64,000 nucleotides of DNA from Mesorhizobium sp. AR10 (GTDB lineage Bacteria > Pseudomonadota > Alphaproteobacteria > Rhizobiales > Rhizobiaceae): the NCBI RefSeq assembly GCF_024746795.1, contig NZ_CP080523.1, positions 558,001 to 622,000 of the forward strand, read 5' to 3'. The position numbers and the translations under genes are program-made. The notes under the pieces were generated by a model that was not told the DNA's origin, made no database searches, and saw only the letters and a program-made list of their open reading frames with translations. The first letter of the stretch is position 1, and each line of letters opens with the position of its first letter. Positions 33,959 through 44,904 of the stretch are shown one piece after another.

Positions 33959-34066
33959 ATGCCAGTCATGGCGATGGCTGCCGAAGAGCTTCCGGACGAC
34001 GTTGATGCGCTGAAGGCGATTGTCGTGGCGCTCGCCGAAAAGGCCGCCCTTCTGGAGGTGATACCA
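33959..34066 (+). pseudogene. IS66-family TnpC 5-prime remnant, in frame with gltB
   Basis: [20 protein letters not shown] and [12 protein letters not shown] are the usual first residues of the TnpC transposase. The similarity ends at about 34066. The frame continues without a stop into gltB, so the old transposase start could produce a GltB with about 50 extra residues. Confidence 0.7.
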
Positions 34067-34111
34067 AGTCGACATCGACGCGAATCCAAAGCAGAAGAGG
34101 GGCTAAGGTCG

Positions 34112-37100
34112 ATGACAACACCAATTGCCGATACCAATGCCAAGACGATTATGGCCACAGAGGCACGCGATTGGGGCCAGGTTGGTGCGCGGGGGCTCTA
34201 CGATCCGCGAAACGAACACGATGGCTGCGGGGTCGGCTTCGTCGCGCATCTCAAGGGTGAGAAGTCGCATCAGATCGTGCGCGATGGCCTCTCCATGCTC
34301 AAAAACCTGACCCACCGCGGCGCGGTCGGTGCCGATCCGCTGATGGGCGATGGCGCCGGCATTCTCGTTCAGATCCCGGACCTCTTTTTTCGCGAGGAGA
34401 TGGCGAAGAAGGGCGTTACCTTGCCGAAGGCAGGCGAATATGCCGTCGGCTATCTCTTCATGCCGCGCGACGAGAAGCTTGTCGCCCATTTCCAGGATGT
34501 GATCAGCGAAGTCGTGGCCGAGGAAGGCCAGATTCTACTCGGCTACCGTGACGTGCCGGTCGACAATTCGTTGCTCTCCAAAGCGCCGGACATCGCTGCG
34601 ACCGAGCCGCATCATGTCCAGGTGTTCATCGGTGCCGGCCGCGAGGCAGCCACGAAAGATGAATTCGAACGGCGGCTGTTCACGCTCCGCAAGGTGATCT
34701 CCAACCGCATCTATGCGGAAGCCGGCGGCGATCTCGGTTTCTATATCGTGTCACTGTCGACCACCACCATCGTCTACAAGGGCATGTTCCTCGCCTATCA
34801 GGTCGGGGCCTATTACAAGGACCTCGCCGACGAACGCTTCCAGTCGGCGGTTGCGCTCGTACACCAGCGCTTCTCGACCAACACCTTCCCGTCCTGGAAG
34901 CTCGCGCATCCTTACCGCATGGTCGCCCACAATGGCGAGATCAACACGCTGCGCGGCAACGTCAACTGGATGGCGGCACGACAGGCGTCCGTTTCCTCGC
35001 CGCTCTTCGGCGACGACATTTCCAAGCTCTGGCCGATCTCCTATGAAGGCCAGTCGGACACGGCCTGTTTCGACAATGCGCTCGAATTCCTCGTGCGCGG
35101 CGGCTATTCGCTTTCGCATGCCGTCATGATGCTCATCCCGGAGGCCTGGGCCGGCAACCAGCTCATGGCGCAGGAGCGCAAGGCCTTCTACGAATATCAC
35201 GCGGCGCTGATGGAGCCGTGGGATGGGCCGGCGGCGGTCGCCTTCACCGACGGCCGCCAGATCGGCGCCACGCTCGACCGCAACGGCCTTCGCCCGGCGC
35301 GCTATATCGTCACCAGCGACGACCGCGTCATCATGGCGTCGGAGGCGGGCGTGTTGCCCGTCGCCGAGGACAAGATCGTCAAGAAATGGCGTTTGCAGCC
35401 CGGCAAGATGCTGCTGATCGATATGGAAGAGGGCCGCATCATTTCCGACGAGGAAGTGAAGTCGTCGCTTGCCGGCAAGCATCCCTATCGCCAATGGCTC
35501 GACAACACCCAGCTGATCCTCGAAGAGCTGAAGCCGGTCGGGCCCCGGGCACTGCTGCACCGCGACGTCTCCTTGATCGACCGGCAGCAGGCCTTCGGCT
35601 ACACGCAAGAAGATACGAAGCTCCTGATGTTGCCGATGGCGACGACCGGTCAGGAGGCGATCGGCTCGATGGGCACCGACACGCCGATCTCGGCGATGTC
35701 CGACAAGCCGAAGCTGCTGTACACCTATTTCAAGCAGAACTTCGCCCAGGTCACCAACCCGCCAATCGACCCGATCCGCGAGGAACTGGTGATGAGCCTC
35801 GTCTCCTTCATCGGTCCGCGCCCGAACATCCTCGAACACGAGGGCATGGCACATGCGAAGCGGCTCGAGGTCCGCCAGCCGATCCTTACCAATGGCGACC
35901 TCGAGAAGATCCGCTCGATCGGCCACACCGAAGACCGCTTCGACACCAAGACGCTCGATTTCACCTATGACATTACCCGCGGTGCCGAAGGCATGCCGGA
36001 GATGCTCGACCGTCTGTGCGAAAGGGCGGAAGCGGCAGTCAAGGGCGGCTACAACATCATCGTGCTTTCGGACCGGCAGATCGGCCCGGACCGCGTCGCG
36101 ATCCCGGCGCTGCTCGCCACCGCAGCCGTGCACCACCACCTGCTCTGCAAGGGATTGCGCACGTCGGTCGGCCTCGTCGTCGAATCCGGCGAACCGCGCG
36201 AGATCCATCATTTCTGCCTGCTCGCCGGTTACGGTGCGGAGGCGATCAATCCCTATCTCGCCTTCGACACGCTCATCGACATGCACAAGCGCGGCGAGTT
36301 TCCGAAGGAACTCGACGAGAAGGAAGTCTTCCACAACTACATCAAGGCGGTCGGCCAAGGTATCCTCAAGGTCATGTCCAAAATGGGCATCTCCACCTAT
36401 CAGTCCTATTGCGGCGCGCAGATCTTCGACGCCGTCGGCCTTTCGTCCGAGCTGGTCCGCAAGTACTTCTTGGGTACGGCGACGACGATCGAAGGCATCG
36501 GCCTCGAGGAGTTCGCGGCGGAAACCGTCTCTCGCCACAAGGCCGCCTTCGGCAACGATCCGGTGCTCGCCAATGCGCTCGACGTCGGTGGCGAATACGC
36601 CTTCCGCATGCGCGGCGAAAGCCACGCCTGGACGCCGGCCGCCATCGCCTCGCTCCAGCAGGCGGTGCGCGACAATGCCGAGGACCGCTATCGCGAGTTC
36701 TCCGCGATGATGAACGAGTCGGCGAGCCGCATGAACACGATCCGCGGGCTCTTCACGATCAAGGACGCCGAGGCAGCCGGCCGCAAGCCGATCGCTGTCG
36801 AGGAGGTCGAGCCGGCATCGGAGATCGTCAAGCGCTTCTCGACGGGAGCGATGTCCTTCGGCTCAATCAGCCGCGAGGCGCACACGACGCTGGCAGTCGC
36901 GATGAACCGGATCGGCGGCAAGTCGAACACTGGCGAAGGCGGCGAGGAGAGCGATCGCTACCTGCCGCTGCCGGACGGCTCGACGAACCCCGAGCGGTCG
37001 GCGATCAAGCAGATCGCCTCGGGCCGCTTCGGCGTCACCACCGAATATCTGGTCAATGCCGACGTGCTGCAGATCAAGGTGGCGCAGGGCGCAAAACCCG

Positions 37101-38818
37101 GCGAAGGCGGCTACCTGCCGGGCCACAAGGTCGATGCGACCGTCGCCAAGACGCGGCACTCGACTCCGGGCGTAGACCTGATCTCGCCGCCGCCGCACCA
37201 TGACATCTATTCGATCGAGGATCTGGAGCAGCTGATTTACGATCTGAAGAACGTCAATCCCGAGGCTGACATCTCGGTCAAGCTGGTTTCCGAATTTGGA
37301 GTCGGCACGGTTGCGGCCGGCGTTGCCAAGGCGCGCGCCGATCACATCACGATTTCCGGTTTCGACGGTGGCACCGGTGCTGCGCCGCTGACCTCGGTGA
37401 AGCATGCGGGTAGCCCCTGGGAGATCGGCCTTGCCGAAACGCAGCAGAGGCTGGTGCGCAATGGTCTGCGCTCTCGCATCGCTCTGCAGGTCGACGGCGG
37501 CTTGAAGACCGGCCGCGACGTCGTCATCGGGGCACTGCTCGGCGCCGACGAATTCGGTTTCGCCACCGCGTCGTTGATCGCGGTCGGCTGCGTCATGATG
37601 CGCAAGTGTCACCTGAACACCTGTTCTGTCGGCGTCGCTACCCAGGATCCGATGCTCCGGAAGCGTTTCAAGGGGACGCCGGGGCATGTCGTCAACTACT
37701 TCTTCTTCGTTGCGGAGGAAGTGCGCGAAATCCTCGCATCGCTTGGAGCCAGAAAGCTTGACGACGTCATCGGGTCCTCGGACCTGCTGGATCGCGACGG
37801 AATGATCGAGCACTGGAAGGCGAGGGGCCTCGACTTCTCGAATATCTTCCACAAGGAGGAGGCTCCGAAGGAAGCGACCTATTGGACGGAGCGCCAGAAC
37901 CATCCGATCGACGACATTCTCGACCGCAGGCTGATCGAGAAGGCGAAGCTCGCGCTGGAGACCAAGGTGCCGGTCGCCTTCGAGGCCGAAATCAAGAACG
38001 TCGACCGCTCGGCCGGCGCGATGCTTTCGGGCGCACTTGCCAAGCGCTGGGGCCATAGAGGGCTGAAGGACGATACGATCCACGTGACCATCAAGGGCAC
38101 GGCGGGCCAGTCCTTCGGCGCGTTTCTCGCCCGCGGCATCACTTTCGACCTAGTCGGTGACGGGAACGACTATGTCGGCAAGGGGCTCTCGGGTGGACGC
38201 ATCATCGTGCGGCCGCCGGAGAACGCGCGGATCGTGCCGCATCAGTCGATCATCGTCGGCAACACCGTGCTTTACGGTGCGATTTCCGGCGAGTGCTACT
38301 TCAACGGCGTCGCCGGCGAACGCTTCGCGGTGCGCAACTCCGGAGCGATCGCGGTCGTCGAAGGCGTCGGCGATCACGGCTGCGAATATATGACCGGAGG
38401 CGTCGTCGTCGTTCTCGGCGGCACCGGCCGCAATTTCGCGGCCGGCATGTCGGGCGGTGTCGCTTATGTGCTCGACGAGGAGGGCGATTTCGCCCGGCGC
38501 TGCAATATGGCCATGGTCGAGCTGCAGCCGGTGCTGGAGGAGGACGACATGCTGGAGAAGCTGCATCACCACGGCGGCGACCTCATACACGAAGGCATGG
38601 TCGACGTCTCGGGCGACATGACGCGGCATGACGAGGAGCGGCTCTACCGACTCATCTCGAGCCATCTGCACTACGCCGGTTCGGCCCGCGCCAAGGAGAT
38701 CCTCGATCACTGGGCGGACTACCGGCCGAAGTTCCGCAAGGTGATGCCGGTCGAGTACCGCCGCGCGCTCGAGGATACGGAGCGCATGAAAATGGGCGGT
38801 GGAGAAAACGTTCCATGA
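34112..38818 (+). CDS. gltB: GltB, glutamate synthase large subunit
   Basis: Makes two glutamates from glutamine and 2-oxoglutarate. The 1568-residue length is normal. A 38-residue propeptide precedes Cys39 ([15 protein letters not shown]), the nucleophile of the glutaminase domain. [30 protein letters not shown] and [20 protein letters not shown] follow. The FMN domain has [30 protein letters not shown] and [19 protein letters not shown], and [20 protein letters not shown] holds the [3Fe-4S] cysteines. The C-terminal domain repeats GxxxG glycines ([18 protein letters not shown]). It looks intact. gltD, the electron-donating small subunit, is not next to it, so the enzyme would need a GltD from elsewhere. 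The ATG at 34112 is chosen because the propeptide length then fits the family. Confidence 0.96.
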   Translation: MTTPIADTNAKTIMATEARDWGQVGARGLYDPRNEHDGCGVGFVAHLKGEKSHQIVRDGLSMLKNLTHRGAVGADPLMGDGAGILVQIPDLFFREEMAKKGVTLPKAGEYAVGYLFMPRDEKLVAHFQDVISEVVAEEGQILLGYRDVPVDNSLLSKAPDIAATEPHHVQVFIGAGREAATKDEFERRLFTLRKVISNRIYAEAGGDLGFYIVSLSTTTIVYKGMFLAYQVGAYYKDLADERFQSAVALVHQRFSTNTFPSWKLAHPYRMVAHNGEINTLRGNVNWMAARQASVSSPLFGDDISKLWPISYEGQSDTACFDNALEFLVRGGYSLSHAVMMLIPEAWAGNQLMAQERKAFYEYHAALMEPWDGPAAVAFTDGRQIGATLDRNGLRPARYIVTSDDRVIMASEAGVLPVAEDKIVKKWRLQPGKMLLIDMEEGRIISDEEVKSSLAGKHPYRQWLDNTQLILEELKPVGPRALLHRDVSLIDRQQAFGYTQEDTKLLMLPMATTGQEAIGSMGTDTPISAMSDKPKLLYTYFKQNFAQVTNPPIDPIREELVMSLVSFIGPRPNILEHEGMAHAKRLEVRQPILTNGDLEKIRSIGHTEDRFDTKTLDFTYDITRGAEGMPEMLDRLCERAEAAVKGGYNIIVLSDRQIGPDRVAIPALLATAAVHHHLLCKGLRTSVGLVVESGEPREIHHFCLLAGYGAEAINPYLAFDTLIDMHKRGEFPKELDEKEVFHNYIKAVGQGILKVMSKMGISTYQSYCGAQIFDAVGLSSELVRKYFLGTATTIEGIGLEEFAAETVSRHKAAFGNDPVLANALDVGGEYAFRMRGESHAWTPAAIASLQQAVRDNAEDRYREFSAMMNESASRMNTIRGLFTIKDAEAAGRKPIAVEEVEPASEIVKRFSTGAMSFGSISREAHTTLAVAMNRIGGKSNTGEGGEESDRYLPLPDGSTNPERSAIKQIASGRFGVTTEYLVNADVLQIKVAQGAKPGEGGYLPGHKVDATVAKTRHSTPGVDLISPPPHHDIYSIEDLEQLIYDLKNVNPEADISVKLVSEFGVGTVAAGVAKARADHITISGFDGGTGAAPLTSVKHAGSPWEIGLAETQQRLVRNGLRSRIALQVDGGLKTGRDVVIGALLGADEFGFATASLIAVGCVMMRKCHLNTCSVGVATQDPMLRKRFKGTPGHVVNYFFFVAEEVREILASLGARKLDDVIGSSDLLDRDGMIEHWKARGLDFSNIFHKEEAPKEATYWTERQNHPIDDILDRRLIEKAKLALETKVPVAFEAEIKNVDRSAGAMLSGALAKRWGHRGLKDDTIHVTIKGTAGQSFGAFLARGITFDLVGDGNDYVGKGLSGGRIIVRPPENARIVPHQSIIVGNTVLYGAISGECYFNGVAGERFAVRNSGAIAVVEGVGDHGCEYMTGGVVVVLGGTGRNFAAGMSGGVAYVLDEEGDFARRCNMAMVELQPVLEEDDMLEKLHHHGGDLIHEGMVDVSGDMTRHDEERLYRLISSHLHYAGSARAKEILDHWADYRPKFRKVMPVEYRRALEDTERMKMGGGENVP

Positions 38819-38931
38819 TCACATCCACAAAAAGCGCCGTTACTCCGATCGGACGGGATCTAAGCTCACCTTCACCAATCCTAGGCCTCAGTGCAGAGGG
38901 CAATCTTAACAGGCAGAAGAGGCCAGACATA

Positions 38932-40341
38932 ATGCAGACCGCCAAGACTGTGCTTAAGTTTATCAAAGATGACGACGTCCAATACCTCGACTTCCGTTTC
39001 ACCGACCCGCGCGGCAAGTTGCATCATATCACTGTCGACGCCTCGACAGCCGACCAGAACACGTTTGCTGACGGCATTATGTTTGACGGCTCGTCCATTG
39101 CCGGCTGGAAGGCGATCAACGAGTCCGACATGACCCTTATGCCCGATCCGACGACCGCCCAGATGGACCCGTTCACCTCGGCGTCCACCCTGACGATCAA
39201 CTGCGACATTCTCGAGCCGGAGACGGGCGAGCCATACAACCGAGATTCGCGCCGCATCGCGAAGAGGGCCGAGGCCTACCTGCAGTCCACGGGAATTGCC
39301 GATACGGTCTATGTCGGCCCCGAATCCGAGTTCTTCGTGTTCGACTCCGTGGAGTTTGCGTCTGACCCCTACGACACCGGCTTCAAGCTCACATCCTCCG
39401 AGCTGCCGGTCAACGGCGATCCGCATCGTGAGGGTGGCAACCACGGTCACCGCATCCAGACCAAGGCCGGCTACCTTCCGGTTCCGCCGCTGGATTCCGG
39501 TCAGGACATGCGCGGTGAGATGCTGGCAACCATGAAGGCCATGGGCGTGATAGTCGAGAAGCATCACCACGAGGTGGCTCCCGCCCAGCACGAACTCGGC
39601 ATAAAGTTCGACACCCTAGTTCGCAGCGCCGACGCGATCCAGATCCTTAAATATTGTGTTCTCAATGTCGCGAAGTCCTATGGAAAGACGGCGACCTTCA
39701 TGCCTAAGCCGGTATTTAGCGAGAGCGGCTCGGGCATGCACGTGCACCAGTCGCTGTGGAAGGGCGGCAAGCCTCTCTTCGCCGGCGACAAGTATGCCAG
39801 CCTGTCCCAGGAATGCCTGTGGTACATCGGCGGCATCATCAAGCACGCCCGGGCGCTCAACGCCTTCACCAACCCGACGACGAACTCCTATAAGCGTCTC
39901 GTCCCCGGCTACGAGGCTCCGGTTCTGCTGGCCTACTCAGCCCGTAATCGCTCTGCCTCCTGCCGCATTCCGTTGGCGACCTCGCCGGAGGCCACGCGGG
40001 TCGAGGTCCGCTTTCCTGATTCAGCCGCCAATCCTTACCTCGCCTTCGCGGCGATCCTGCTGGCCGGTCTCGATGGCATCCTGAACAAGATCGATCCCGG
40101 AGTACCGATGGATCAGGATCTCTACGAATTGCCGCAGTGCGAGCAGCAGAAGATCCAGACTGTCTGCGGTTCGCTGCGCGAAGCTCTTACCAGTCTTGAC
40201 GAGGACCGCGCGTTCCTTAAGGCTGGCGGAAGCTTCGATGACGACTTCATCGATAGCCATATCAAGCTGAAGATGGAGGAGGTCACCTGCGTCGAGAGGA
40301 CCACGCAACCCATCGAGTTTAAGATGTACTACTCCGTCTAA
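38932..40341 (+). CDS. Type I glutamine synthetase (GlnA-like)
   Basis: Makes glutamine from glutamate, ammonia and ATP. The 469-residue protein starts MQTAKTVLKFIKDDDVQYLD, has MFDGSSIAGWKAINESDM, EKHHHEVAPAQHELGIKFD (metal and substrate ligands), FMPKPVFSESGSGMHVHQSL (ATP site), and SYKRLVPGYEAPVLLAYSAR with NRSASCRIP. DQDLYELPQ keeps the Tyr used for adenylylation by GlnE. It is an extra GSI gene distinct in several positions from a standard rhizobial GlnA. The frame is open from an ATG at 38815 that overlaps the gltB stop, but the 39 added residues are unlike the family. Together with gltB it forms a GS-GOGAT pair. Confidence 0.95.
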   Translation: MQTAKTVLKFIKDDDVQYLDFRFTDPRGKLHHITVDASTADQNTFADGIMFDGSSIAGWKAINESDMTLMPDPTTAQMDPFTSASTLTINCDILEPETGEPYNRDSRRIAKRAEAYLQSTGIADTVYVGPESEFFVFDSVEFASDPYDTGFKLTSSELPVNGDPHREGGNHGHRIQTKAGYLPVPPLDSGQDMRGEMLATMKAMGVIVEKHHHEVAPAQHELGIKFDTLVRSADAIQILKYCVLNVAKSYGKTATFMPKPVFSESGSGMHVHQSLWKGGKPLFAGDKYASLSQECLWYIGGIIKHARALNAFTNPTTNSYKRLVPGYEAPVLLAYSARNRSASCRIPLATSPEATRVEVRFPDSAANPYLAFAAILLAGLDGILNKIDPGVPMDQDLYELPQCEQQKIQTVCGSLREALTSLDEDRAFLKAGGSFDDDFIDSHIKLKMEEVTCVERTTQPIEFKMYYSV

Positions 40342-40502
40342 TGACCTTCACAAGAGCGGTGACCGGCAACGTTTGGCGCATCTAAAGCCGGAGCAGTTCG
40401 AGGGCGCCATCCGTCGGCAAGTACAGGCACCGTGCATGGGGTCAGCTCGCAACGGACCGTCCTCGTCGAGGTTTTCGGCGGAGACCGGTAACTTCTCTGG
40501 GG
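40342..40502. other. Spacer after glutamine synthetase
   Basis: No terminator or gene was recognised. Confidence 0.3.
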
Positions 40503-40737
40503 TTAGGCGGCGCGCAGGAGAGGCGGTTTGGGCTTGAATAGTGGTGGCACGTTCGGCTCTGGCTGTCGGAACGGTGCCCGCAATCGATTGCGAAGCTCGC
40601 CGTTGAGATCTGCCGTCCTGACCTGCATGAGCATGTGAGCACCGTGGAGCGACCAACGGATCTGCTGTTTCTTGACCATCCGCTTGCCGACAAGTGAATT
40701 CACCGCCGATTCAGCCAGAGTCGTTGCGACGCGAAGC
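40503..40737 (-). pseudogene. Transposase C-terminal remnant (probably ISKra4-like)
   Basis: TLAESAVNSLVGKRMVKKQQ followed by IRWSLHGAHMLMQVRTADLN resembles the C-terminal domain of ISKra4-type transposases. It is cut on its N-terminal side where it meets the ISL3 remnant at about 40738. Confidence 0.5.
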
Positions 40738-40992
40738 ACTGTCGTCAAAGCGCTCGGCGAAGATTCGTCGACGGCACAACGTTGCATCGCAGACGAAGCG
40801 CCGCGCGACGAGGCGGAGCTCTACCTTCGTCCCACTACAGGGAAGATCGGACACGCGTCGAACATAGCGGCTGTGGACCCGGCTCGACACTCTGCTGCAA
40901 AGAGGGCAAGGCCGCGCCGGCGTCCCTGACCGCGCGGTAATGACGATCACTCCTTCGTTCTCAGCGATGGCCTCGACGACCAATCCCGCCGG

Positions 40993-42422
40993 GGTGCCGT
41001 AGCGGGTCGTGTTGGAATTCGGCGGAGCAGCCTCCGGTAGGTTAAGATTATCGGCTCATGCGGCGAGGTCAATCTGCTGATCGCGTGGCTTCGTAGGAAG
41101 CGTCTGCCAGCCGTCGATCTTTCGCATCGAGATTTGACCGGACGCCATCAACGCCCAGAACAACATTGCCGCGGTTTCGGCCGAAGGCAGAACGGTCTGG
41201 GTCTTGATGCGCCGCTTGAACTCCTCATGCAGACGCTCAATCGCGTTTGTTGTTCTGGCGCTTTTCCATTGGCTCGGCGGCAGCCGGGTGAAGGCGAAGA
41301 GACGCTCGCCGGCCTCCTCCAGGCTATCGGCCACCGCCCGGCACTTGAGCCGCCATTTGCGCAGGAACGCCTTGCGGCGGCTCTCGATCTCCTCCGGCGT
41401 GGCCGCGTAGATCATGTCGGTGTAATCGGCGCTGATCTCCTCATGCAGCCGCTCGGGAGCATGGGCAAGCAGATTCCTGTGCTTGTGAACCGTGCATCTC
41501 TGCACCGGCACCCCGTCCCACAGCGCGGCGATCGCCCTGTCCAAGCCAGGTGCGCCATCGACCATGAGAAACTCAGGTCGGCGCAGGCCGCGCCCGACGA
41601 GATCGTCGAGAATGGCCCGCCAGGCCTCCGTCGTCTCGCCACCCATATTCTTGACCGCGAGCAGGATCTTCTGGCCGTCCGCGCGCACACCGATGACCAC
41701 GAGCAGCGAGATCGAGGTCGCTTTGCGGTCGAGCCTGACACGAACCACCGTCCCGTCGAGGATCAGGCGCACGATCGGCTCGTCGGCCAGAGAGCGGGCA
41801 TTCCAGGCGTCCCAGTCCGTCTTCACCTTGCGCCAGGTGCGGCTGACGACGTCCTTGCCGATCGCGCCGCCGAACAGCGCGGCGAGCGCACGCCGCACGC
41901 GCCTGGTGTTCGTGCCCGCCAGGTAGCTCGACGCGATCAGCGCGTCGGCGGCCATCGTGCGCCGCTGATAGGCGCGCAAGGCCTTGCTCTTCCATTCCAC
42001 CGTCTTGTCCTCGCCGGCATCGAGGCGCGCCCGCGGAACCGTGAGCTCGGTGGTGCCGAAGGTCCCCGTCAGCGTGCGCGTCCGGCTGCCGTGGCGGTGG
42101 CCGGCGACACCGGTGGTCTCATCACCGCGCGCCGCCGGCTGCCGGCCATAACGGGGACGGGCAAGCACCGCGTCCAGCTCGGTCTCGAGCATCGTCTCGA
42201 TGAAGCCGCGCACCCGCTCGCGCAGGCCAGCTTCAATCGGATCAAACCAGTTGTCGAAAAGATAGCTCGTCGCCTCATCCCCAGGATGAACGGCTTCCGC
42301 ATTCATGGTAGTCCTTGTCATGGCGTAGTCTCCTGTCCGGCGCTCTAACGCCGGATGATTCGAGGTTTGACACCCCGGAGACTACGCCAACTCACAATTC
42401 CAACCACTCCTGCGACGGCACC
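40993..42422 (-). mobile_element. IS256-family element, copy 3 (in ISL3 copy B), 8-bp target duplication
   Basis: Length 1430 bp. CCCGCCGG lies at 40985-40992 and at 42423-42430. Joining the flanks restores the ISL3 sequence CCCGCCGGGATCAA seen in the complete copy near 44117. Confidence 0.95.
41056..42321 (-). CDS. IS256-family transposase, copy 3
   Basis: Intact 421-residue protein identical to copy 2 except for Gly at the AARGDETT position. All three catalytic acidic residues are present, so this copy could supply transposase for the others, including the frameshifted copy 1. Confidence 0.95.
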   Translation of the reverse strand: MTRTTMNAEAVHPGDEATSYLFDNWFDPIEAGLRERVRGFIETMLETELDAVLARPRYGRQPAARGDETTGVAGHRHGSRTRTLTGTFGTTELTVPRARLDAGEDKTVEWKSKALRAYQRRTMAADALIASSYLAGTNTRRVRRALAALFGGAIGKDVVSRTWRKVKTDWDAWNARSLADEPIVRLILDGTVVRVRLDRKATSISLLVVIGVRADGQKILLAVKNMGGETTEAWRAILDDLVGRGLRRPEFLMVDGAPGLDRAIAALWDGVPVQRCTVHKHRNLLAHAPERLHEEISADYTDMIYAATPEEIESRRKAFLRKWRLKCRAVADSLEEAGERLFAFTRLPPSQWKSARTTNAIERLHEEFKRRIKTQTVLPSAETAAMLFWALMASGQISMRKIDGWQTLPTKPRDQQIDLAA

Positions 42423-42522
42423 CCCGCCGGGATCAAGGACGACAAACGCAAATTTCTCACCATGGTGCTGATTCCCCTCAGAAAACAGCACCACGCCGCC
42501 ATGCAAAATCATCAAATGTGAG

Positions 42523-44151
42523 TCAGACCCAAAATTGGACGCCGATTCCCCGGCTCATGGGGTCAATTTTGGGGTCTGACGCACTCTCGATGATATTGGC
42601 AGCACCGATCAAACGTGCTTGGAGAAGGTCAAACTTTCCGCGGCCGTACATCTGCCGCTTCACAAGCTTGAGCTTGGTGATCTGTCCTTCCGTCTGCCCG
42701 TTGGACCATGGCTCGGTGATCGCGGCGCGGACGGCAGCACGGTCGCGAATGATGCCATTGGCGAAAGACGCAATGAGGCTTTTGCTGGCGTCGGCGATCC
42801 ACGGCTCGAGCTCATCGGCGACTTTCTTGCGGATCATGGAATGGAAACCAGCGATCAGATTGCGTGCTTCCACCAGCATGGGCACACCCGCCTCGATGAC
42901 GGCGATCATCACAGTGTCGGTTTTGTTCAGATGATCGCGCGCCGTCGTCATTAACCGTGCGATCGTTCTGGCTGATGGCACCTTGTGGAGCTGCTGATCG
43001 GATGCCTGTTCGGCGCGTCGTCGTCGCCTTGCCCATTCGCTGACGACACCCAGACGTCCCCGAAAGCCCTTTGTCTTCAGCCGTCGCCAAAGCTCGCTTG
43101 CATTGTGGCAACCAGATTTCCATTGCCCGTCCAGGAAGGGCAGCCAGGCTTCGAGTGAACTCTGGCGGGCGCGGAAGATATCGGTCCGCTGGCCACGGAC
43201 CACCTGACGGACCAGCTTACGGCTGTGGCCGGTGCGACGCACGATCTCCTTGATGGGGATGTCTTTGCTGGCAAGTTTCATGATTGCCGCATTTGTCTCC
43301 TCACGCCGCAGATAGCCTTCGTATTGCCGCTTCTCCGCGTAGGTGAGCAGATCGGGATTGATCGTCGTAGCGCCGATCGCAGTTCGGATTGTCCGCATCG
43401 ACTTGCGGACGGCGTCGAGGAAAGCCGCACTCGCATTCTCCATGAGATGCCAGCGGTCGGCGACCTGAATCGCTTCGGGCAACGCCTTCGCGGTCGCTTC
43501 ACCGTAACCGCCGCCGCGGTCGCGCGAGACGGTTTCGATCTGAGGATGGTCGGCGAGCCAGGCCTCGACGGTGGCAACCTCACGATCAGGCAACAGCGTC
43601 ACGATCCGCCGCCGCTCCAGATCACAGACGATCGTGCCGTAACGATGGCCGCGACGGAAGGCCCAATCATCAATGCCGACAATTTTGAGAGGATCTGTTT
43701 GCAAACAGGCCCGTCGCCGCACCACCCGCAGCAGCGTGTCATTACTGACCGGGACCATCAGCCGCTTCGCAAAACTGGCCGCCGGCCGGCCGCCGAGCGC
43801 CAGCCCAAGATGATGAACGATACACTCCAATCGCGAGGTCCGGCGGGATCGCTCGGCGACAACGCAGTCGTCAAAGCGTTCAGCGAAGATTCGTCGACGG
43901 CACAATGGCGCATCGCAGATAAAGCGGCGGGCGACGAGGTGAAGCTCTACCTTCATCCCGGTACAGGGAAGATCCGAAACTCGTCGAAGATAGCGGCTAT
44001 GGATCCGGTGCGACACTCTGCGGCAAAGAGGGCAAGGTCGCGCTGGCGCCCCTGAGCGGGCGGTAACGGCAATCACTCCTTCGCTCTCGGCGATGGCCTC
44101 GACGGCTAATCCCGCCGGGATCAACGACGACAAACGCAAATTTCTCACCAT
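42523..44151 (-). CDS. ISL3-family transposase
   Basis: 542 residues from MVRNLRLSSLIPAGLAVEAI. The zinc-finger region CPLCRRVSHRIHSRYLRRVS is followed by the catalytic core: VGIDDWAFRRGHRYGTIVCD (first Asp), VSRDRGGGYGEATAKALPEA (second Asp), ADRWHLMENASAAF, and SNGQTEGQITKLKLVKRQMY (Glu). The frame continues through the left terminal repeat before stopping at 42523. No damage is seen. A start at 44181 would add ten unlikely residues. Confidence 0.9.
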   Translation of the reverse strand: MVRNLRLSSLIPAGLAVEAIAESEGVIAVTARSGAPARPCPLCRRVSHRIHSRYLRRVSDLPCTGMKVELHLVARRFICDAPLCRRRIFAERFDDCVVAERSRRTSRLECIVHHLGLALGGRPAASFAKRLMVPVSNDTLLRVVRRRACLQTDPLKIVGIDDWAFRRGHRYGTIVCDLERRRIVTLLPDREVATVEAWLADHPQIETVSRDRGGGYGEATAKALPEAIQVADRWHLMENASAAFLDAVRKSMRTIRTAIGATTINPDLLTYAEKRQYEGYLRREETNAAIMKLASKDIPIKEIVRRTGHSRKLVRQVVRGQRTDIFRARQSSLEAWLPFLDGQWKSGCHNASELWRRLKTKGFRGRLGVVSEWARRRRRAEQASDQQLHKVPSARTIARLMTTARDHLNKTDTVMIAVIEAGVPMLVEARNLIAGFHSMIRKKVADELEPWIADASKSLIASFANGIIRDRAAVRAAITEPWSNGQTEGQITKLKLVKRQMYGRGKFDLLQARLIGAANIIESASDPKIDPMSRGIGVQFWV

Positions 44152-44233
44152 GGTGCTGATTCCCCTCAGAAAACAGCACAACGCCAGCAGCGAAAATCAT
44201 CAAATGTGAGTCAGAGCCAATTTTGCACGCCGA
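42559..44233 (-). mobile_element. ISL3-family element, copy A (complete)
   Basis: About 1675 bp. The left end GGGGTCAATTTTGGGGTCTG (42559) and the right end (complement of GCGTGCAAAATTGGCTCTGA, to about 44233) form imperfect inverted repeats. It follows directly after the end of ISL3 copy B in the same orientation, a tandem arrangement. Exact tips are uncertain by a few bases. Confidence 0.75.
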
Positions 44234-44383
44234 TTCACAAGTTGACGAGCCCAGCCCAGACGAAATCAACACGGTTTAGTTCGGCGAGTAGTCACGAAAG
44301 GGTTGCCTCGTTTGACGTTGCTGTAGCCCGCCTACCGAGGTCGCAGCCCTCCGAGTACGGGTTTCGGGACCTCAATCCCTGAA

Positions 44384-44888
44384 GTGCTGATCGTTCGCTT
44401 CGAACTTGCGCAGGCACAGCCGAAAAATAACGCATACCATCATTCCCACCGAGACACGTTCGTGGCACTTTTGCCGTCGGTTACGTGCGGAGGGGTTAGT
44501 GTTGGAAAAGGGTTGCTAGATCTCGAACATTGTTACGGGATCAAGAAACTGAAAGCCGATCTAGATTTTGGTAAGACGAACGCGATCGCGATCTATGCGC
44601 CAAACGGTGCAATGAAGTCATCATTGGCCAAAACATTCCAAGATATCGCTGATGGCAAAGACAGTGGTGACCGGATATTCAAAGACCGTATCAACAAACG
44701 AATGGTTACCGACGAAAAGGGCAACGCGCTTCCGCCGGAAAGCGTCATGGTCGTGCTTCCTTACGAGGAAGCATTCGGCCACAGCGAGAAGACGTCCACT
44801 TTGCTGGTGAACAGCAAGCTTCGCGCGGAGTACGAAAAGCTTAATCTTGGCTTTGAAGACGCCAGGCAGCGGCTACTCGCGGCCCTGA
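44384..44888 (+). pseudogene. AAA/ABC-type ATPase gene, N-terminal part (interrupted)
   Basis: The product begins near LLDLEHCYGIKKL (TTG 44513 is one candidate start; the open frame reaches back to 44384). Walker A is in AIAIYAPNGAMKSSLAKTFQ. Proteins with this beginning and a C-terminal ABC signature are large SMC/RecF-like ATPases, often found in phage-defence loci, including relatives of RloC/PrrC, but I cannot assign a subtype. The gene is cut at 44888 by an IS5 element that itself carries an IS256 element. The reading frame resumes at 47235, and joining the parts across TGA (44886-44888 = 47232-47234) gives LLAALKQHTGSKKDLGREIS without a break. Confidence 0.8.
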
Positions 44889-44904
44889 GAGTCGGTTTGG
44901 AAAA

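Larger units (their letters stand above)
40738..42547 (-). mobile_element. ISL3-family element, copy B (truncated, split by IS256 copy 3)
   Basis: The end at about 42520-42547 (GAGTCAGACCCAAAATTGGA) and the following transposase 5-prime region match the complete copy at 42559-44233. The gene starts near 42465, is interrupted by IS256 at 40993-42422, resumes as VVEAIAENEGVIVITARSGT and ends after RRRIFAERFDD at about 40738. The N-terminal zinc-finger part (CPLCSRVSSRVHSRYVRRVS) is kept, but the catalytic domain is gone. Confidence 0.8.

Noticed and set aside
34751..36625. 624-codon open frame on the minus strand opposite gltB
   Set aside because: It is the antisense shadow of a well-conserved GC-rich gene and has no recognisable domain.
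36863..38083. 406-codon minus-strand frame opposite gltB
   Set aside because: Shadow of gltB with Arg/His/Gln-rich composition.
38815..38931. Upstream start of glutamine synthetase overlapping the gltB stop
   Set aside because: The overlap ATGA looks like coupling, but the 39 added residues are unlike any type I synthetase, while ATG 38932 fits the family start.
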